A program made the position numbers and the translations under genes. A DNA stretch of 64,000 bases from Atrichornis clamosus (Eukaryota > Chordata > Aves > Passeriformes > Menuridae). Under the pieces are notes generated by a model. It saw only the letters and a list, made by a program, of their open reading frames with translations. It did no database searches and was not told the origin of the DNA. The DNA lies in contig WBMZ01006404.1 in assembly GCA_013400975.1 (NCBI GenBank), positions 1 to 64,000 of the forward strand. The letters run 5' to 3'. Positions 37,459 to 52,000 of this stretch are shown one piece after another (position 1 is the first letter of the stretch; every line of letters begins with the position of its first letter).

Positions 37459-40400
37459 AACACAAAGTTGTGGTCTGACTATGTGCAACCAGAAAAAGGT
37501 TTAAATACCTTTACTTTGATTCCAGATACTGTTGTGTTGTGCTATGTGCAAAATAAAAAAAACCAGAAAAATTAAAATTAAATCAAAAAAATGGTCTCTG
37601 CTAGGCTCAGTCTCAAACCTGGAGCCAAGTGCCATTCTGTCTGTCTTCCCTAAGTTCCAGTTGCTTAGCTCCAGCTGCACATAGAGTACTTGGGATTAGT
37701 AATCTGGGGGAAGCTGGCTCCCTGTCCCTTGGCTGCTGTGCAGGGCCAGCTCAGTCCGTGTGAGAGCAGCTCGGAGTCCTGCCAGCAGCAGGAAACAATG
37801 GGGATGGGAGACAAAGGGGAAATGGAAGATGGTCTGTCTCTCTTCTGAGACTGGAAGTTTCACAGCCTGATGAACTCCAGGAGCTGAGGGACACTTTGGC
37901 ATGCTGAGTGATGCACAGTTTGGAAAGATGCTTGTTTCCGAACCCTTAGCTAAATTCTTGTAAGTACAAAAATTACTGGCTGTTCAAAGGTAAGTTAAAC
38001 TCTTCCAGTTTGGGGCAGATATTCACAGGGAAGCAAGAGGCACATCTCTGATGCAAAGTTACTCCCTTGCTAAGCTGTATGTCTACTTCAAAGCATGAGA
38101 CATTTCTACCAAAGAAAGCAGCTTATTTTCTGTTTGGTCTCACTCTCAGAAATGATTGAATGGTGCTAGTTGAAAATGTCAAAACCCTAAAACAGAAACA
38201 CAGAACTAAATAGAAAAAAAGCCAGCCTGAGGCAGACAACGTGCATGGGCTGTGTTCAACCCAAGCAGTTAAATTTGGAAAAGTTGTAGGAAAATGAGAC
38301 CAGTATGTGCACAGGCACACTTGCATGATAAGCAACAGTGCTGTGGTTTCTGCCTGTTCTATATGGCACCTGCCACAGTAGTAGCTGAGTGCCCTTGTGG
38401 TATAGATTGTATTAATTCCTCTAGTGCCATTTCATAGCAAAACAAACCCAGAAAGTCTCTCTTTTCATACTGCAAAGAGTTTGATGCATTTCTCTCTTTT
38501 GCATTTATAAAACTACACTGAGTTTTCTCACTTGGTCACTCTGTGGGAGGGGTCTGGAAGGAAGAACAGCCTCTGCCCCCTTGACCTGCTGAATTTTAGA
38601 TCAACAGAGATGAGGCTCTACAGGAATACATTCCAGCATCCTGGCTCCATTTTTAGCCTTCACTGAGACAGTGGTTCCGACTTGACACAGCCGTGTTAAT
38701 TTGCAGACAAAATGCCTGGTTCATATTGGTGATGATCAGAGTCTCAACAGAATTGTTATGTAGGAACTTCCATGCAACCTTTCTCAACCTCATTTTTGTA
38801 TTCATTTTTATAGCCATAACAATCTCACTTTTCTTTCACATAGTGCTTGTAGGGATAAGCAACTTTGAACTGTCAAAAGATCTGGAAAGTGAAGTTTTCA
38901 TTCCCCATACAAAGCGGGTAAATAAATTTACACAATGTGCCCCAATGCAAATATACACAGTTGTGATGTTTCTTCTGTAAAGAGCACTTCAGTGTGTACT
39001 GCTGAAGGGGCAATCTGTCAGGACAGTGTCACCCAGCAAATGCATTTTATCTACTCTATCAATTAATGGTATCTTTGTTTACAAGACACAGATTGCTACC
39101 AGAAATTCAGAAAAGTAGTGAGAATCTTAAAAGACGATAGCTAAACTACAAGTTCTATTGGGGATAGAATAACCATGTCTGTATAGCCACACATAGCCAT
39201 ACTGGCATACAGGCTAGATGGGTCTTCAGGTTGTAATAATGAAATTATTACTGTATTTTATGGTGAAATTATAGATTTCTACAACATTAAAGTCAGAATG
39301 AGAACATGCACTTAGTTTCCCTTAGTGATTTAGTTCTAAAAGGTAGAAATCATTCTGATAGAAATCATTGTGCAGAATCATACTCATAAAAAGATAAATG
39401 CAGAGTTTAATTATGTGACTGGTAATTGCCTTTATATCATGGAAATCAGTGAACACTTTCAGTGTTTTTTCAGGGAAGTACAATGTTGTCATTAGTGCCA
39501 ATTAAGTAACAAGCCGCAAATAACTTTTTCCTGTCAAAGAATCTGTTTCATGGGGCTTCACTCTTTCTTTATTAACATAAGGATTTCCATGTATCTAGTA
39601 GGAGTTCATAGGAAATAATTAATTATTTAGAGTTAGGTTTGAGACAGTATAGATTGGAATAATATGTTTATCAGAAGGAATTATTGCTGCTTGCTTCTTA
39701 AATGGTTGCTGCAATAGTTAAATGAGAGATACTTTCCTTATATTTTGACTCAGCAACTAAAGCAAAAAGTTTGTCAGCAGACTGCAGGAAAACTTAGAAG
39801 AGAATTGGGAATAAAATGAGAGGGGGGAAAAGTCATGTATATGACTATTTAATTAACTTCTTATTTTGAGTTTCTAACAAAAGGCTTGGTCATTCTAAGT
39901 GATTGTTAAGGATTAGTCAAAACTTTGATCAAACTTTATATTGATCAAGAGTTCAAGAAGATAGGGAAATGTTCCAAAGAATTTTGTGTTCTCAAGCATC
40001 ATATATCCTCATGTGCTATGTTCCTATAGGAGTTTCTAATTTTCTGTGGCTCACTTGAGCCGTAATTTTTTTTAAAAAATTCTTTTTGAGTCAGTGGTTT
40101 TTGTAGCCTAGATCACAGAAGTCTGTCTTTTGTGAATGGGATTTGCAGTAGATAGACTATGCTGGAGCTTTCAGCTCATTTCAGTGTCTGCAAGGTCTAG
40201 CAGGGTCTTTGCTACAGTACATCAGAAATGTTGGTTTATTAGTAACTCAGTTTTTGAATTTTTGCTTGCAGAATCCTGTGAAATTGCATTTTGGGCAGAT
40301 CAGAACATTTGACCAACCTCTGCTGTCAGTCATGCTCATGCAGACCAATAGTCCAGTAGTCTTTAACTTCTAAATAGTACATTCCTGTAATAATACTGGC

Positions 40401-43400
40401 TGTGATAATACTGCCACGTGATTCTGAATTGTTTCCCTGCATTATACCTCTCCACCTCTGAGTACAGATCCTTTGAAATTGCAATAATGCTTGTTATAAT
40501 TTGGTTTGCTCATATTTCTTTTGTACTTACATACCTGGAAGCCATGCTTTGTATGTGCAAACTGGATAAACTTCAGTAAAAACGTACTGTATCTGAAGAG
40601 ACATCAAAGCAATGGTCTCTGTTTTCTTTTAAAAACATGGCAGCAAACATATTGTTCTCTGGGCTCTAAGTGCGTTTACATAATTAACAGCAGAAGTCCC
40701 TGGCCAAGTCATCACATGGTAGGTAGCACTGTTACAGAACAGCACATCCCTAAATATATTTTGCTGTACATTTCTCATATACCTAAGCTGCTGCATTTAG
40801 GTGTGTAGTTTTTCTCTATTCATTATTTTGGTAAATGTAGATTGCCCAGGACCCTCTGATTTATAATTATATGTTTGAATGAGCACAGCAGCTTCAGTAG
40901 TAGGCATTTGGTTCTGCAGACATGTTAGGAGAATTATAATTGATGCCTTTTTTATCACTGAATGAAAGAAAGATAAAAGTGCTGCTATAAACTGAAAGTT
41001 GAAATGAATTATGTAAAATACATAATTCGCATAATGACTGTCCCTTTATAAATGTTCATATTAAGTAACCATATCATTTGGGATAATTCCTCCTTGAGGA
41101 ATGCTGTGAGGAATGCTGTGCATTGTAATCTCATTCATTATCTTGACTTGGTGAATTGCTCTAAAACAGCTCCTCTGATGAGAAAATTGATTTAGCATTT
41201 CTTTAAACTATTGAAAATAATGCTTGAATTATATACTTTCCTGTCTAGAAAGTTTCAATAACTGTATCCACTATATGGCTTTGACCAGTTAAACTGGAAC
41301 TCCTCCCAAAAAGACACACATCCACCTCTCATCTGCATGCATATACACATGCAGAACCTTGTTTCAAAACATCAGCTGTCTATTAATCAGTCTGACAGAG
41401 TAATCACTGAGCTGCTGTAATGTAGCTCCCTTGGTTCCTTGATGGCAGTAATTAAAAGTTTTGTAGTTATATTTGGAAATCTGGAAGCCATGCATTTACC
41501 TGCAGGCAGGATTCTGCGTCTGCTTACTGCCCTCGTAACTATGTCTTTGAGAACAGGCAGCATGTTATTTCCCAAAATATTTGTCAGGAAAGTTTCCTAA
41601 ATTTAAAAATATGAACTTCTAAATTAAGTCTGTAACTTGCAGATGTTAAAGAGGAGGTTGTGGGAGAAAAGTAAAGGGAAAAGCACTTAAGTACTATTGT
41701 TAGTGGTAAGGGTTACAGCGATACAAGGTTATGTGGGTAGGTGAAAGAGAGCAAAATTTTTGAAGCGACAGATGGTGTAAGAGACCATCTTCCCCTCCAA
41801 AAAGTGGGCACTTACAATTTTCCTCAAGGAAAATTCTCTGTGGATGGAAATTAGCGAGTTGTCTTCCAAAAGTAGCATCAGCAGCAAGGTGGGAAAGGAA
41901 TTTCTTGCAGATGAAAAGCAAAGACTGAATAGAAGGTTTGCAGGAGGACATCCTTCAGGAGCGTCTGTTAGTTTGGATAAGCTTCTGCCAAGAGCTATAT
42001 ATATGATTTCTTATCTACACTGAATTTCCAAATCTTTTGAGGTTGTCCACCCTGTCTCATTTTTTTTTTTCATTGTAATTCAACATTCCTAATGATCAGC
42101 ATAGTTGCTATATTTAGATTCAAATCTCACTAGGAGAACACTTTAATTCATTGCATACCACCAGCCACTGATTTTGTCTTTGAGATTCTAAAAGACACCT
42201 TAATAACATTCTCTCTGCTCCCAAGGATTTTGATGGGAACAGTTTTGAAATTCAGACCAAACAGCTGTGTTTGCCAAGACCAGAGTGAGTTTGTGCAATT
42301 AGAACTTGGTTCACTGTGTTTCTGACGAGTTCTCCCAGGAGGTTTCTAAACACTGAAAACCTTTTAGGATGAAGTTAATGTTTTCTGCATGTGCTTGGCA
42401 AAGGCAGATATATTGCTCTAGTATAAAAAGCTGAAATTGCATTTTTCCTCTCTCATGCTCAGGAAGTGAGCTTTTGCATTGGGGTCAGAGAGGAGGCTGT
42501 AGAAAAGAGTTATCATCCCTAATTTTAATTCACACGGAAGGCTATATTTTTGGGTTATGATTTTGGTCATTCTGTAAGGGATGTAATGTATGTATGTATA
42601 ACATACAGAGAGTACTAACATCCTTTCCTCAAGGGATAAGAAAATGAATGGATTTTTGGAGAGGGAAAGGGAGAGCTTAAGCAAATAATCTCTGCAACTA
42701 TGAAGTGGCATACGCTCTCTCTAGTAAGAGGATATTTCATGTCACTGAACTGCAGTGAATGACTGATGTAATGCTGTGCACTGATGGAAGATACAGTATA
42801 GTAATCCCAGCAGCACACTAGTTCTGTGTAGCCTCTTATTTTTACTGAAAGTAATAAAACTAGTAGACCTGTACTTACATAGGGAGACTTATTGTTTTCT
42901 TATTTTTCTCAGCTCCTGTAACAGATGTGCCTAATGGCCACACCACGGCTTTGCAGGATAAAACTGAAGGAAGAGGGGTAGCACAGAGATGGGGTTCAGG
43001 AATGGGATAAGTTGTCTTCAGGAAATGAAGTTATGTTTGCAAACAGTATGGTGCTGATGATGATTCTATTGATCACTAAAACTCAGGACACAGAAAATTA
43101 TTTAAACTTCAATTGAAAAAACAAGAAGGAGCTGGGAAGACCAAGTATATTCCATATTTCTCTTGTCCCTGAAACAAAAAATTAAATACAGATATCCATG
43201 TTTTGCACTATCAGCCTTTCTTCTTGCTACATTTGCACACAGTTTCCTTTATCTTTCCTTATACATTAAAACTAATATATTAATTAGCCCAAGTTATGAG
43301 GAGGAAAATAATTTGGAAAAGAGTTATTACCAATTTTTTAAGGAGAAGGGATCTTACACTGACTTGTTTGTGAACCACTCATTTAAATTCATGAGACTTT

Positions 43401-46400
43401 TCTCTCTTCCATATACATTCAGTATTTTTATTTTATCTCATCTTCCTAAGCTCTATTATTTTTTGCAACGTCAGTTAAATGCAGCATGTAATACTGTTTT
43501 TTTCAGCAACAGAAATGTAATAGTACTGTTTCGCTACCATAATCACAGCAAGTTGAACCCTGTGCAAGCATATATAATTTACAGTTACAGCTAAACCAAA
43601 ACAAGTTGAATGAAAGCTTCAAACTGAGACCATTGGTTCAAACATGCCACTTCAGATCACACTAAATACCAAAGGGCAGGTGTATAGTTCTGCTTTCAAC
43701 CAGACCAAAATTTTGGGGACTCAGAACAGGTGACAGTAAAACTCCTCAGATCACATATGACCTGAAGGAATTTTGTCCAGAACAGAGTGACTCCTCATCC
43801 ATTTCTAATGTTAATGCAGATGATTTTCTTTCCATCTATAGTGAGCAATATACAGTAATCCCCTTGCTCCAGATGATCTTTATTTCTATAACATCATTTT
43901 TATTATGTTGCAAAGCTTATAGCAAGGAAATATCTGCTTATGTATTTTACTGCAAATCTCTCTCCTTGGGTTTAGGCAACACTAAAAAATGCCATTGAGA
44001 TTTGAATATCAGGCAACAAGGAAATTCGTATATGTCAGTATTTGGAAAGAGAAGGAACAATATACCTTTTAACACAGCTGAAATTAGCTGGAGACAATTT
44101 CTTAATGCAAAATGACTTCAGAATTCTAAGTAGAGCTTGCTATTCTCAAATAGGTACAAATGGCATTAGCAGTGTTTACAAATCCTGAAATGCTCCAGAT
44201 ACCATATTCCTGTTCAGTTGCAGTGTGGGTATATTTCTCACAATACACTGGTATGTGTTTTATTGCATGTACTCCTGCAATATTCTGATATTGTTGAAGA
44301 TGATTATATAGCAATAAACTTTAAATCTATTTTTATTCTCCACATCATAGTTAGATATTTGGGTTTCTAGGATACTAGAAAGACTGGCTGTTCTGTCATG
44401 ATTTCCCTTGACAGCAGGCTGTAGTTTTAGTAAATCTGTTACTATAAATATTGTGTATTATTAGTGAATGTTCATTTCTCCTGTTCACCACAGAAATGGC
44501 TTTCATAAAGTGTGTCACTGAGGTAGTTAGAAAAACCATTACAACTGACTTGCTGGTGGTTTAGGGAAGTTTCAAGTAGGGAACAAGACGCAGTTGCTTC
44601 ACTGGAGCTGATTTCTTTGACTTTTACAGATACACAATATTGTAACATTACCACTTTATTTAGCAGTTTAACAGACTCAAGAATTAACTGGAAAAGTTTT
44701 CACTGGTGTTTCTCATCCAGATTAATTATCTGATAGCTGTTTAGCTCAGCTGAGGTCAGACATGAATGAGACAGTAAAAGGGTGAAAACTTACAAAAATT
44801 GGAGAAACTGAGAGAAAGTCAAAGAACATTAATTTTGAGCATCTTTTTTTTAATCACCATTTTCAGCAGTTGTGAATAGCTATTCAGCAGGTGAGAGTGA
44901 GTTACAATGAAGAGGAACCTCAGATTGTCATCTTAGATGAGGTATGACACCTCACATTTGCCTGATGGAAAAACTGATCCTTGGACATCCTGGGAGTGAG
45001 TGCACAGAGACTGTGCTTGATGGTGTCTGCCACCCTTTGTCAATGGATAAAATGGTCTCACGTTTGCTCCGGTTTGTCACCAATAAGTAGTTAAAGCTTA
45101 AAGGGCAGCTGTAGAACAGAACAGTCCTTGTCCTCAGCAGGAAATGGTGATCACTGTTGTTCCTGGTCACTACACATCTCAAGATGTGAGACCTTCTGGT
45201 GTCTGTCCTTCCTTGTGTATTGGCTTGTTTTCAAACACAATTTGTTCCTAATGTAAGAGAACGAATGGATAGCCATTCTTTCTTCACACTACTGGCAATA
45301 TTTGTCCTATCAAGGAACTAGCAGTGGTCACGAAGAACTAGAGCAGTGTTGTGCTGGATGATGCTCAAAGACAGCCAAAATACAACTCCAGTCCTAGAGA
45401 ATTTCATTGCTAAAGAAAATCCAAGGGTTAGATATAACTGGTTAGACAGATGGGTACGAGCAATAGCAACTTTATTGGTTAGGATGACAGGTAGTCCGGG
45501 ATACCTAATGCATGACATCCTAATGTTTTCTCGTAGCAAAAGAGAACTATAAAGAAGAATGAGAAAGTACAAACCTCTGCAGCTGATAGAGAACTACTCA
45601 GTGGAAAAATTCTCTAAATAGAGAAAAAAACTGTAGCCTGAATTTATAGACTGATTGAAGGGGCAGCTGTCATATAGGTACATATACCCTATCTGTACAC
45701 AGGGTATGGAATGAACTAAAAGAATTTGAATTAAAGGAAGTGGCCTGTATTTTGATGTATGAAGTAGAAGAATGTCATGGTCAGAGAACCAGACCAGGAG
45801 AATGGTCTTTGAAGTAGCATTTCTGAATCGGTGAAGAACAACTGCATCCATGAAGGCCAGAGGGAAAGGTGCCACTGTAACTGAACAGCAGATGATGAGC
45901 TAAACATTTTAGCTGTGGGGTTTGGTAGGAATTTTCATATTTGTGATTTGTTATACAAAACAAATTGGCAGTATCAAGGCCCTAGAAGGTTGTGAGGAGT
46001 GAATAGATGATGATGCCCAAGCCATATTCTCATGGGGAAGAGAGGGAGGTGCCATCTGTCATGAATCAGGCATCTGTCAGTAAGTACAGCCATGGATATG
46101 GGACTTTCAGTGAAATGCAAGCATTTCTTATTTTAGGTGGACTGAAATACTAAGATTACTTTGAGCTTCCTGTGGAAAGGCTAAATACCAATTCAGACAG
46201 TTCAGTAACAAGGATTACTGTTTTGAGGACATGTGCACACACAGCTTTGTCTATGCTCAAAATGCATTAATGTGTAGATTGAAAGTGCAGAGAGTGCAGA
46301 GTGCAATGGTCTTGTTTGGGTCCTATGTGGCCTGAGAATTGTTGCCTTTAAACAAGCAAAGATGGGTAATAGACTGAATGGTTCTGTAATGATTTTTTAA

Positions 46401-48076
46401 TGGAAGGGGTCATTCAAGGACAAGCATGCATTGCTGCTTTAATTCTCAAAGATGGAGTTATTGCTGTCTTATTATCATTTTCTCAAATAGGTGAGAAAAA
46501 GGGCAAGATCTGCAGTGGTCTTTATAGAGAAAGGCTAGGAGCTTGACTAAGCTAAGCAAAGAGTGAGGAGGGAGGAACACAAAGATGATGGAGTACAACA
46601 GCAGTGTTGTGTGTATGCTCATGCCTTGCATTGCCATATAGTGCAGGGATAGCCTTTCTCTACCTGTGTCAGCTCCTGGAAGCTGTCTTCAGTCTTCTAT
46701 CTCAGCAGCTTGGATCTCAACTAAAGCAGTTATTCCATCATTACAGTGATTTTTCCATATTTTGAATTTCTTTGAATCAAGACTAAGGGATAAAAGGTGA
46801 AATAGTGTCTTCAGTTAGGGATTTGGTGCCACAGTTCCTGATGGGGTTTTGTGATTCTTATTGTCAGTAACAATCCATATAGGTGAAGCAAAACCAGGTG
46901 ACAGGTCAAATCAAATTTTCTGGACTTGAAAACTAAGAATAGATTAGCACTGAGGAAGGAGGAGGTCTTTTGAAGAATAACACATCTTTCACTGTGGGAG
47001 CTAAGAAGCCCCGCTGAAGTCATTCAAGGTGGTAATGTTAAGCATAGACATATTTTTGTTTAACAATGGCTAAAAACAACAATGCCTATCAAAATTTCTT
47101 CCTTTATTTGTCAAAGAACAGAAGGCCAGAAGCTGAGCAGTAAGTTTGATCTCATAGGCATGAAAGTGAGTTCTAGTCATGGCTGCTGACTTCCTTTCTT
47201 ATGTGTGTTTGAATGAAATATAAATATGCTTGCATTTTAGCAGCTCACAGCTGCAGAGATCTCAGCTGTAGAGATCACTGCAAGTTGCAGTACCGCAATG
47301 AAGTTAGAGATAGCCACAGAGGAGTTGGGCCTTTGTCTCTGAATTCCAGCTGTTCATTTCTTACTTCAAACACTTGCAAAAATACAAAATCATTGCCTCT
47401 CCTTACATTTCCTCTAGGTGTCTGTGTGTCTGCCAAATTCTAAGATGCAAAGATATCTGAAAACAGTCTGAACCTCAAAAAGTTTTTAATAAATAAATAA
47501 AAAATGCTATAGACAGTTTCTGAAACATATGCACATTCATATATGCATTTTCTCAGTTTCTGCCATTTTTGTTTATTTATTTTGAGACGTTTAAAGTGCA
47601 AATGTGTTCATAGCATTAAATATAGCATATGTCATCACTACTTAAGGCAGAAATACTCAGTGTGCATCCGTCCTCTTTCACGATTATATCTGAACAGTGT
47701 TTATATTATTTTTAGTGTTATTTCATATTTACTGTGTAGAAACACCCTAAGAGCTACATTCAAACAGGAAGAGAGATGAAACCATGGAACATTTGTTCAC
47801 CCTTAGTTGTTAGTGGTTTCTAATCATGGTCCCACCTTCTCTGTGGCAGTTTTCCCTGTGTGGAAAGAGGCTCGTGGCTGAGGGATGTGGGGTTGCGTAT
47901 GCATGAAGTATGGGATGTAGTTTGCTGAGGGCTAGAATCCCCCTCCCAGGCAGCTAATGATCCTGACTTAATCCTGCTGGCACCTCCTCCTCATCCCCTG
48001 GCTCTGGAACCTGCAGCAAAAAACACCAAGGAGCAATCCTGCATCTAGCCAGGGCACTGGACATAGCCACTATGGT

Positions 48077-48125
48077 CCTGGGCAGCTGTGTGTCCTGGCT
48101 TGAAGCCAGGACAGGGCTGCCCAGG
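48077..48125. repeat. 49-bp hairpin-forming inverted repeat
   Basis: An inner perfect 11-bp inverted repeat (48091-48101 'tgtcctggctt' with 48103-48113 'aagccaggaca') is separated by a single G. It is flanked by an outer perfect 10-bp pair (48077-48086 'cctgggcagc' with 48116-48125 'gctgcccagg'). The unpaired bases between the stems are 4 on the left and 2 on the right. Such a palindrome is unusual for intronic DNA. It could be the remains of a fold-back element or the tip of an inverted duplication. The inner loop is too small for a standard microRNA precursor. Confidence 0.8.
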
Positions 48126-49825
48126 AAATGCCTCTCTTTTCCTCAGATGATGGCAGAAAAGGGCCAGATCATATCAGAAAGCCTGGCTTTGATACTAGTT
48201 ACCATTACAAAGAATATCTTTACTTAAAGAGGTAGCAAACCGGTGCTGCCAGCTGCACTGTAGGGTCTTAAACCAACACCTGGCATTGCAGCAGAGAGCA
48301 TGTGCATTTGTTTGTCCTGGGTAGCTAGAAGCAAAGGGAAAAGAATCAAAATACCATGACCTCCTTAAGTGTTTTTTTATACTTCTGCATTTAATGAGGT
48401 AGGTGATGGAAATCAGAGGTGCTCTGTTTGCCCGTTGCAACACTAGGATGAACCCCTCAGTGATCTTAAATTCATCCTCTGGCTGCCCTTTCCTCAATGA
48501 CTAGAGTGAAATGAGGCAATAACCTCATTTGATTTGCACATGCCACAAAACTTGCTGGTGAGGTTAGAGACCTCTGTGCAGCTGATTTAAGCCTGCTGGT
48601 TCTGGGTTGGCTTCTTCTTCATACGCTGAGTAGATGTATGCTACAGTCCCATCCTCCCCAGGCTGGAAACCACTGAAGTAGGTGAATATTAGAAATCTGA
48701 TGCTGATGGATTTAAAGGAGAAAAAATCTGTTCATGCAGTATGGAAGGTACATATATGAGCTAACAGTATGGTTGTATGGCTCTACTTCTCAAATTCTGC
48801 GTATGGTATTTTGGGCCCAGTTCCTAATGAGATCCCAAAAATGGCAGAGTACAGGCACCTCTACAATAGGGACTAAAGCTGACCAAGTGAACTTTGCATG
48901 ATTATGACCTGAAAACTTAAAGAGCATAGCACATGGCACTCGTCCCAGTGTGAGCACAAACTGATATTAGAGACCACAGGGAGAAAATTCCATATAGGGA
49001 AGCATGATGCAGGCCGGAGCTATGTTCCAGAGTGGGAAACGTTTAGATTTATGGGCTTGTACATTTGCAGTATTAGTGTATCTATTAACAAGTGAGGTGG
49101 AATATACCTACAAGGCATCTTGAATTTCTTAGAAAAATGGTTTTCTGGATATTGCTGAAATTAAGTTGTCTTCTGCTTGTCAATAAGGAAAAAAAAATAA
49201 CTGAGTCAAAAGATTTTGGACAACATTTTCTTAGAATCTAAATAGTAAAATGGCCACTTTGTTGGGTTTGGATTTGAGAACCTGATACTGGCATTAGCCT
49301 GAAAAGATAATAATCATCTGCTTTTCTTCAGCACAGTAATAATACTACTAGCTATTTGTCTACAGGTGATAATGTTTCTCTGTGGACCATAAACACACTC
49401 ACCAAAGCTGTGAGTCAAATGAAACTCCAAAGGCTATTTATTTAATTCCTAACTTGAAGCTTAGTTTTCCTAACTGCCACAGAGTAGTGACTTCCATGGA
49501 AGTCAGTAGGTTTAACTCATTATTTTAGTTTCCTTTTCTTAAGATTGCTTTCAAATTTATTTTATTGTGTTTTGTTTTATTTGTTGATTTTTTTAAATTT
49601 TACTTCTGTAATTTCAGTGGGACTGTTCTTAAAGAACAGATTGTATAAACATACTGATAAAGGTGTTGAATTCAAAATGTTGTTTATGGGTGAGGAAGGA
49701 CCTTTATATAGAAAGCCAAGATTTTATTATTAATGTTCCATTTAAACAGGGTAATCAAAGAATCATTAATTGATATCTAATTATTACAGAATGTAATACT
49801 TTTGTGCAGAAAGAAGTTTCAGTGA

Positions 49826-49853
49826 TAGTAGTAGTAGTAGTATTAATAATAAT
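49826..49853. repeat. Trinucleotide microsatellite (TAG)n / (AAT)n
   Basis: Five TAG units at 49826-49840 are followed by a short run of AAT units to about 49853. Read on the minus strand it gives an artificial leucine-rich open frame (49784-49978) that is not a gene. Confidence 0.85.
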
Positions 49854-51154
49854 AACAATGTTGTCAAAATTCTTATACACATACTTCTTAGTTTCTCTTC
49901 GTCCACCCTCTCGCTGCTCCTGTGGATCCTGAAATGGACAGTTTCAGTCTGACGGGTTTGGTGGGAGCATTGTGGCATGTCATTGGCATCTGGAGTCCTT
50001 TGCTGGGAAGGATGTGGTGTTCATCATGATGGTTTCTTTTTCCTGATGCTAGGGGCTACTTGGGGCCATTTTTATGTTTGATAACACACGTTTAGAACTT
50101 GCTGTTTGCTCCTTGGTTGGAAGCTCCATGTTACAGATAGATTTTACAGATAGTGCCTTTCACATATATTAGACATTTCTTAGTTCTCCTTGTTACCCCT
50201 AAAAGTAGTTTTGCCCAGCCCAGATCTTCATTTTTTTAGCTGAACACCGGAGAGCTGTTTATAGCTGAGGTCTCCAGCACCAGCCTGTGCCCATGTCTCT
50301 AGTTATGGCCACACCGTATTACAGTGCTGCAGGGTAATAGAGGTCATGATACAATTCAGGCGTGCTTCACACAGTTTGGGGCATATATGTAGAAAATGTT
50401 ATTATCAGGTAATATTCATCCAGATCAGAAAAAAACCTTTTTAATAAAAATCTCAGATGCAAAGACACAGTTCAGTATAAAATTCTGCATGGTGGAATTT
50501 TATCTGTAAATCAGCAAAAGGCACAGTAGGAGCCTTGGGGCAAGGCAGGAGCAGGAGGCTAGATTTGTAGTCCCATGTTTATTTATTTGTAATGCAGAGT
50601 CTACAGCTCTCCATTAGTTTATTTTCAGGAATATGTAATGGATTTCCTCCTCTGTACTCCTGGGTGAGAGTATGTACAAGAGACACCAGTCCAGAGATGT
50701 ATATCAGATACTGTGAACTGAAAGTGTACATGCATAAAATTTTTATCTTTGGGCATTTTTTTAATATCTACCACCTGCAAGGGCATGTCTACATAGGCAG
50801 GGTAAGGGACTGTGCAGCTGGGCAGGTATTACCAGGAGTGCATGTGTAGCATTATTGATAAGGCAAAAGGAGAGCATCCTTATTTCTAGTATCTTCTACA
50901 TCTGAAAATTGGAACTTTCTGCATTGCCGTGAACATGAAGAACCAGGTGAAGGGTGTCAGGTTTTCTCCTTGCTTGTATGCTTGTTAATCCATTTGACTC
51001 AGTATCACAAATAGCACAAATCAGCTGTTGGTGTTTGGGCCGTGCTATTCCCTGATGGATGATAAGACTCTTCCATTTCCCTTCCTTTGTAGAAAATGTT
51101 GGAGAGCTTAGTAATTCTTGGAAGTTAAGTTATATATAGTGATTAATCTTTCAG

Positions 51155-52000
51155 AGATCATATAATTGTCGAACATCCTGAGTTGAAAGAGACCCACAAG
51201 GCCTACTTCTGGGCCTGCATAGGACAACCCCAAGAATCATACCATATTCCTGAGAGCATTGTCCAAACGCTTCTTGAACTCTGTCAGGCTTGGTGCTGTG
51301 ACCACTTCCATGGGGAGCCTGTTCCAGTGCCCAACCACCCTCTGAGTGAAGAACCTTTTCCTAATATCCAACCTAAACCTCCCCTGACACAGCTGCAGGC
51401 CATTCCCACTGGTCCTGTCACTGGTCACCCCAGAGAAGAGATCAGTGTCTGCCCTTCCTCTTCACTTCACCAGCAAATTGTAGATTGCAATGAGGTCTCC
51501 TCTCAGTCTCCTACAGGCTGAACAGACCAAGTGACCTCAGCTGCTCCTCATACAGCTTCACCTCAAGGCCCTTCACCATCTTTGTTGCCCTCCTTTGGAC
51601 ACTCTCAAGTAGTTTTATATTTTTCTTATGTTGTGGCTCCCAAAACTGCCCCCAGCACTCGAGGTGAGGCTGCCCCAGTGCAGAGCAGAGCAGGACAATC
51701 CCCTCCCTTGCCCGGCTGGCGATGCTGTGCCTGATGCACCCCTGGACACAGTTGGCCCTCCTGGCTGCCAGGGCACTGCTGACTCAAAATTCAACTTTCC
51801 CTCAATCAGAACCCCCAGGTGCCTTTCTACAGTGCTGCTCTCCAGCACCTCATTCCTCAGTCTGTCCCTACGTCCAGGGCTGCCCTCTCCTAGGTGCAGA
51901 ATTTGACACTGTGTTAAACTTCTAATTTGCCGAGGTCTCTCTCTGGGGCCTCTCTGCCTTTGAGGGAGCGAACAGCTCCTTCCACTTTAGTAGATGATTC
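51155..52000 (-). mobile_element. CR1 LINE fragment, about 850 bp, longest copy fully inside the window
   Basis: The 3' end is degenerate ('catataattgtcgaacatcc', 51160-51179). The body then runs through the ORF2 C-terminal coding region: on the minus strand 51237-51428 contains …[20 protein letters not shown]…. Next is the region around 51535-51660, equivalent to the ERVQRRATK and WAPQ sections. After that comes the well-conserved section with 'aggctgccccagtgcagagc' and 'gatgctgtgcctgatgcacc', up to 'gaacagctccttccacttta' near 52000. Frames are broken by indels. One is near 51915, where the copy appears shortened relative to the CR1 pattern I know. Confidence 0.93.

Noticed and set aside
43163..43594. 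143-codon open frame on the + strand in the large intron
   Set aside because: The translation is rich in Phe, Tyr, Leu, Ser and Ile, as expected from AT-rich DNA. It has no domain and no splice or promoter context. One frame of this length among six frames of 64 kb is unremarkable.
49784..49978. Leucine-rich minus-strand open frame
   Set aside because: The leucine run is the translation of the TAG/AAT microsatellite at 49826-49853, not a protein.
51183..51521. 112-codon + strand open frame
   Set aside because: It is the antisense shadow of the CR1 ORF2 remnant at 51155-52000.
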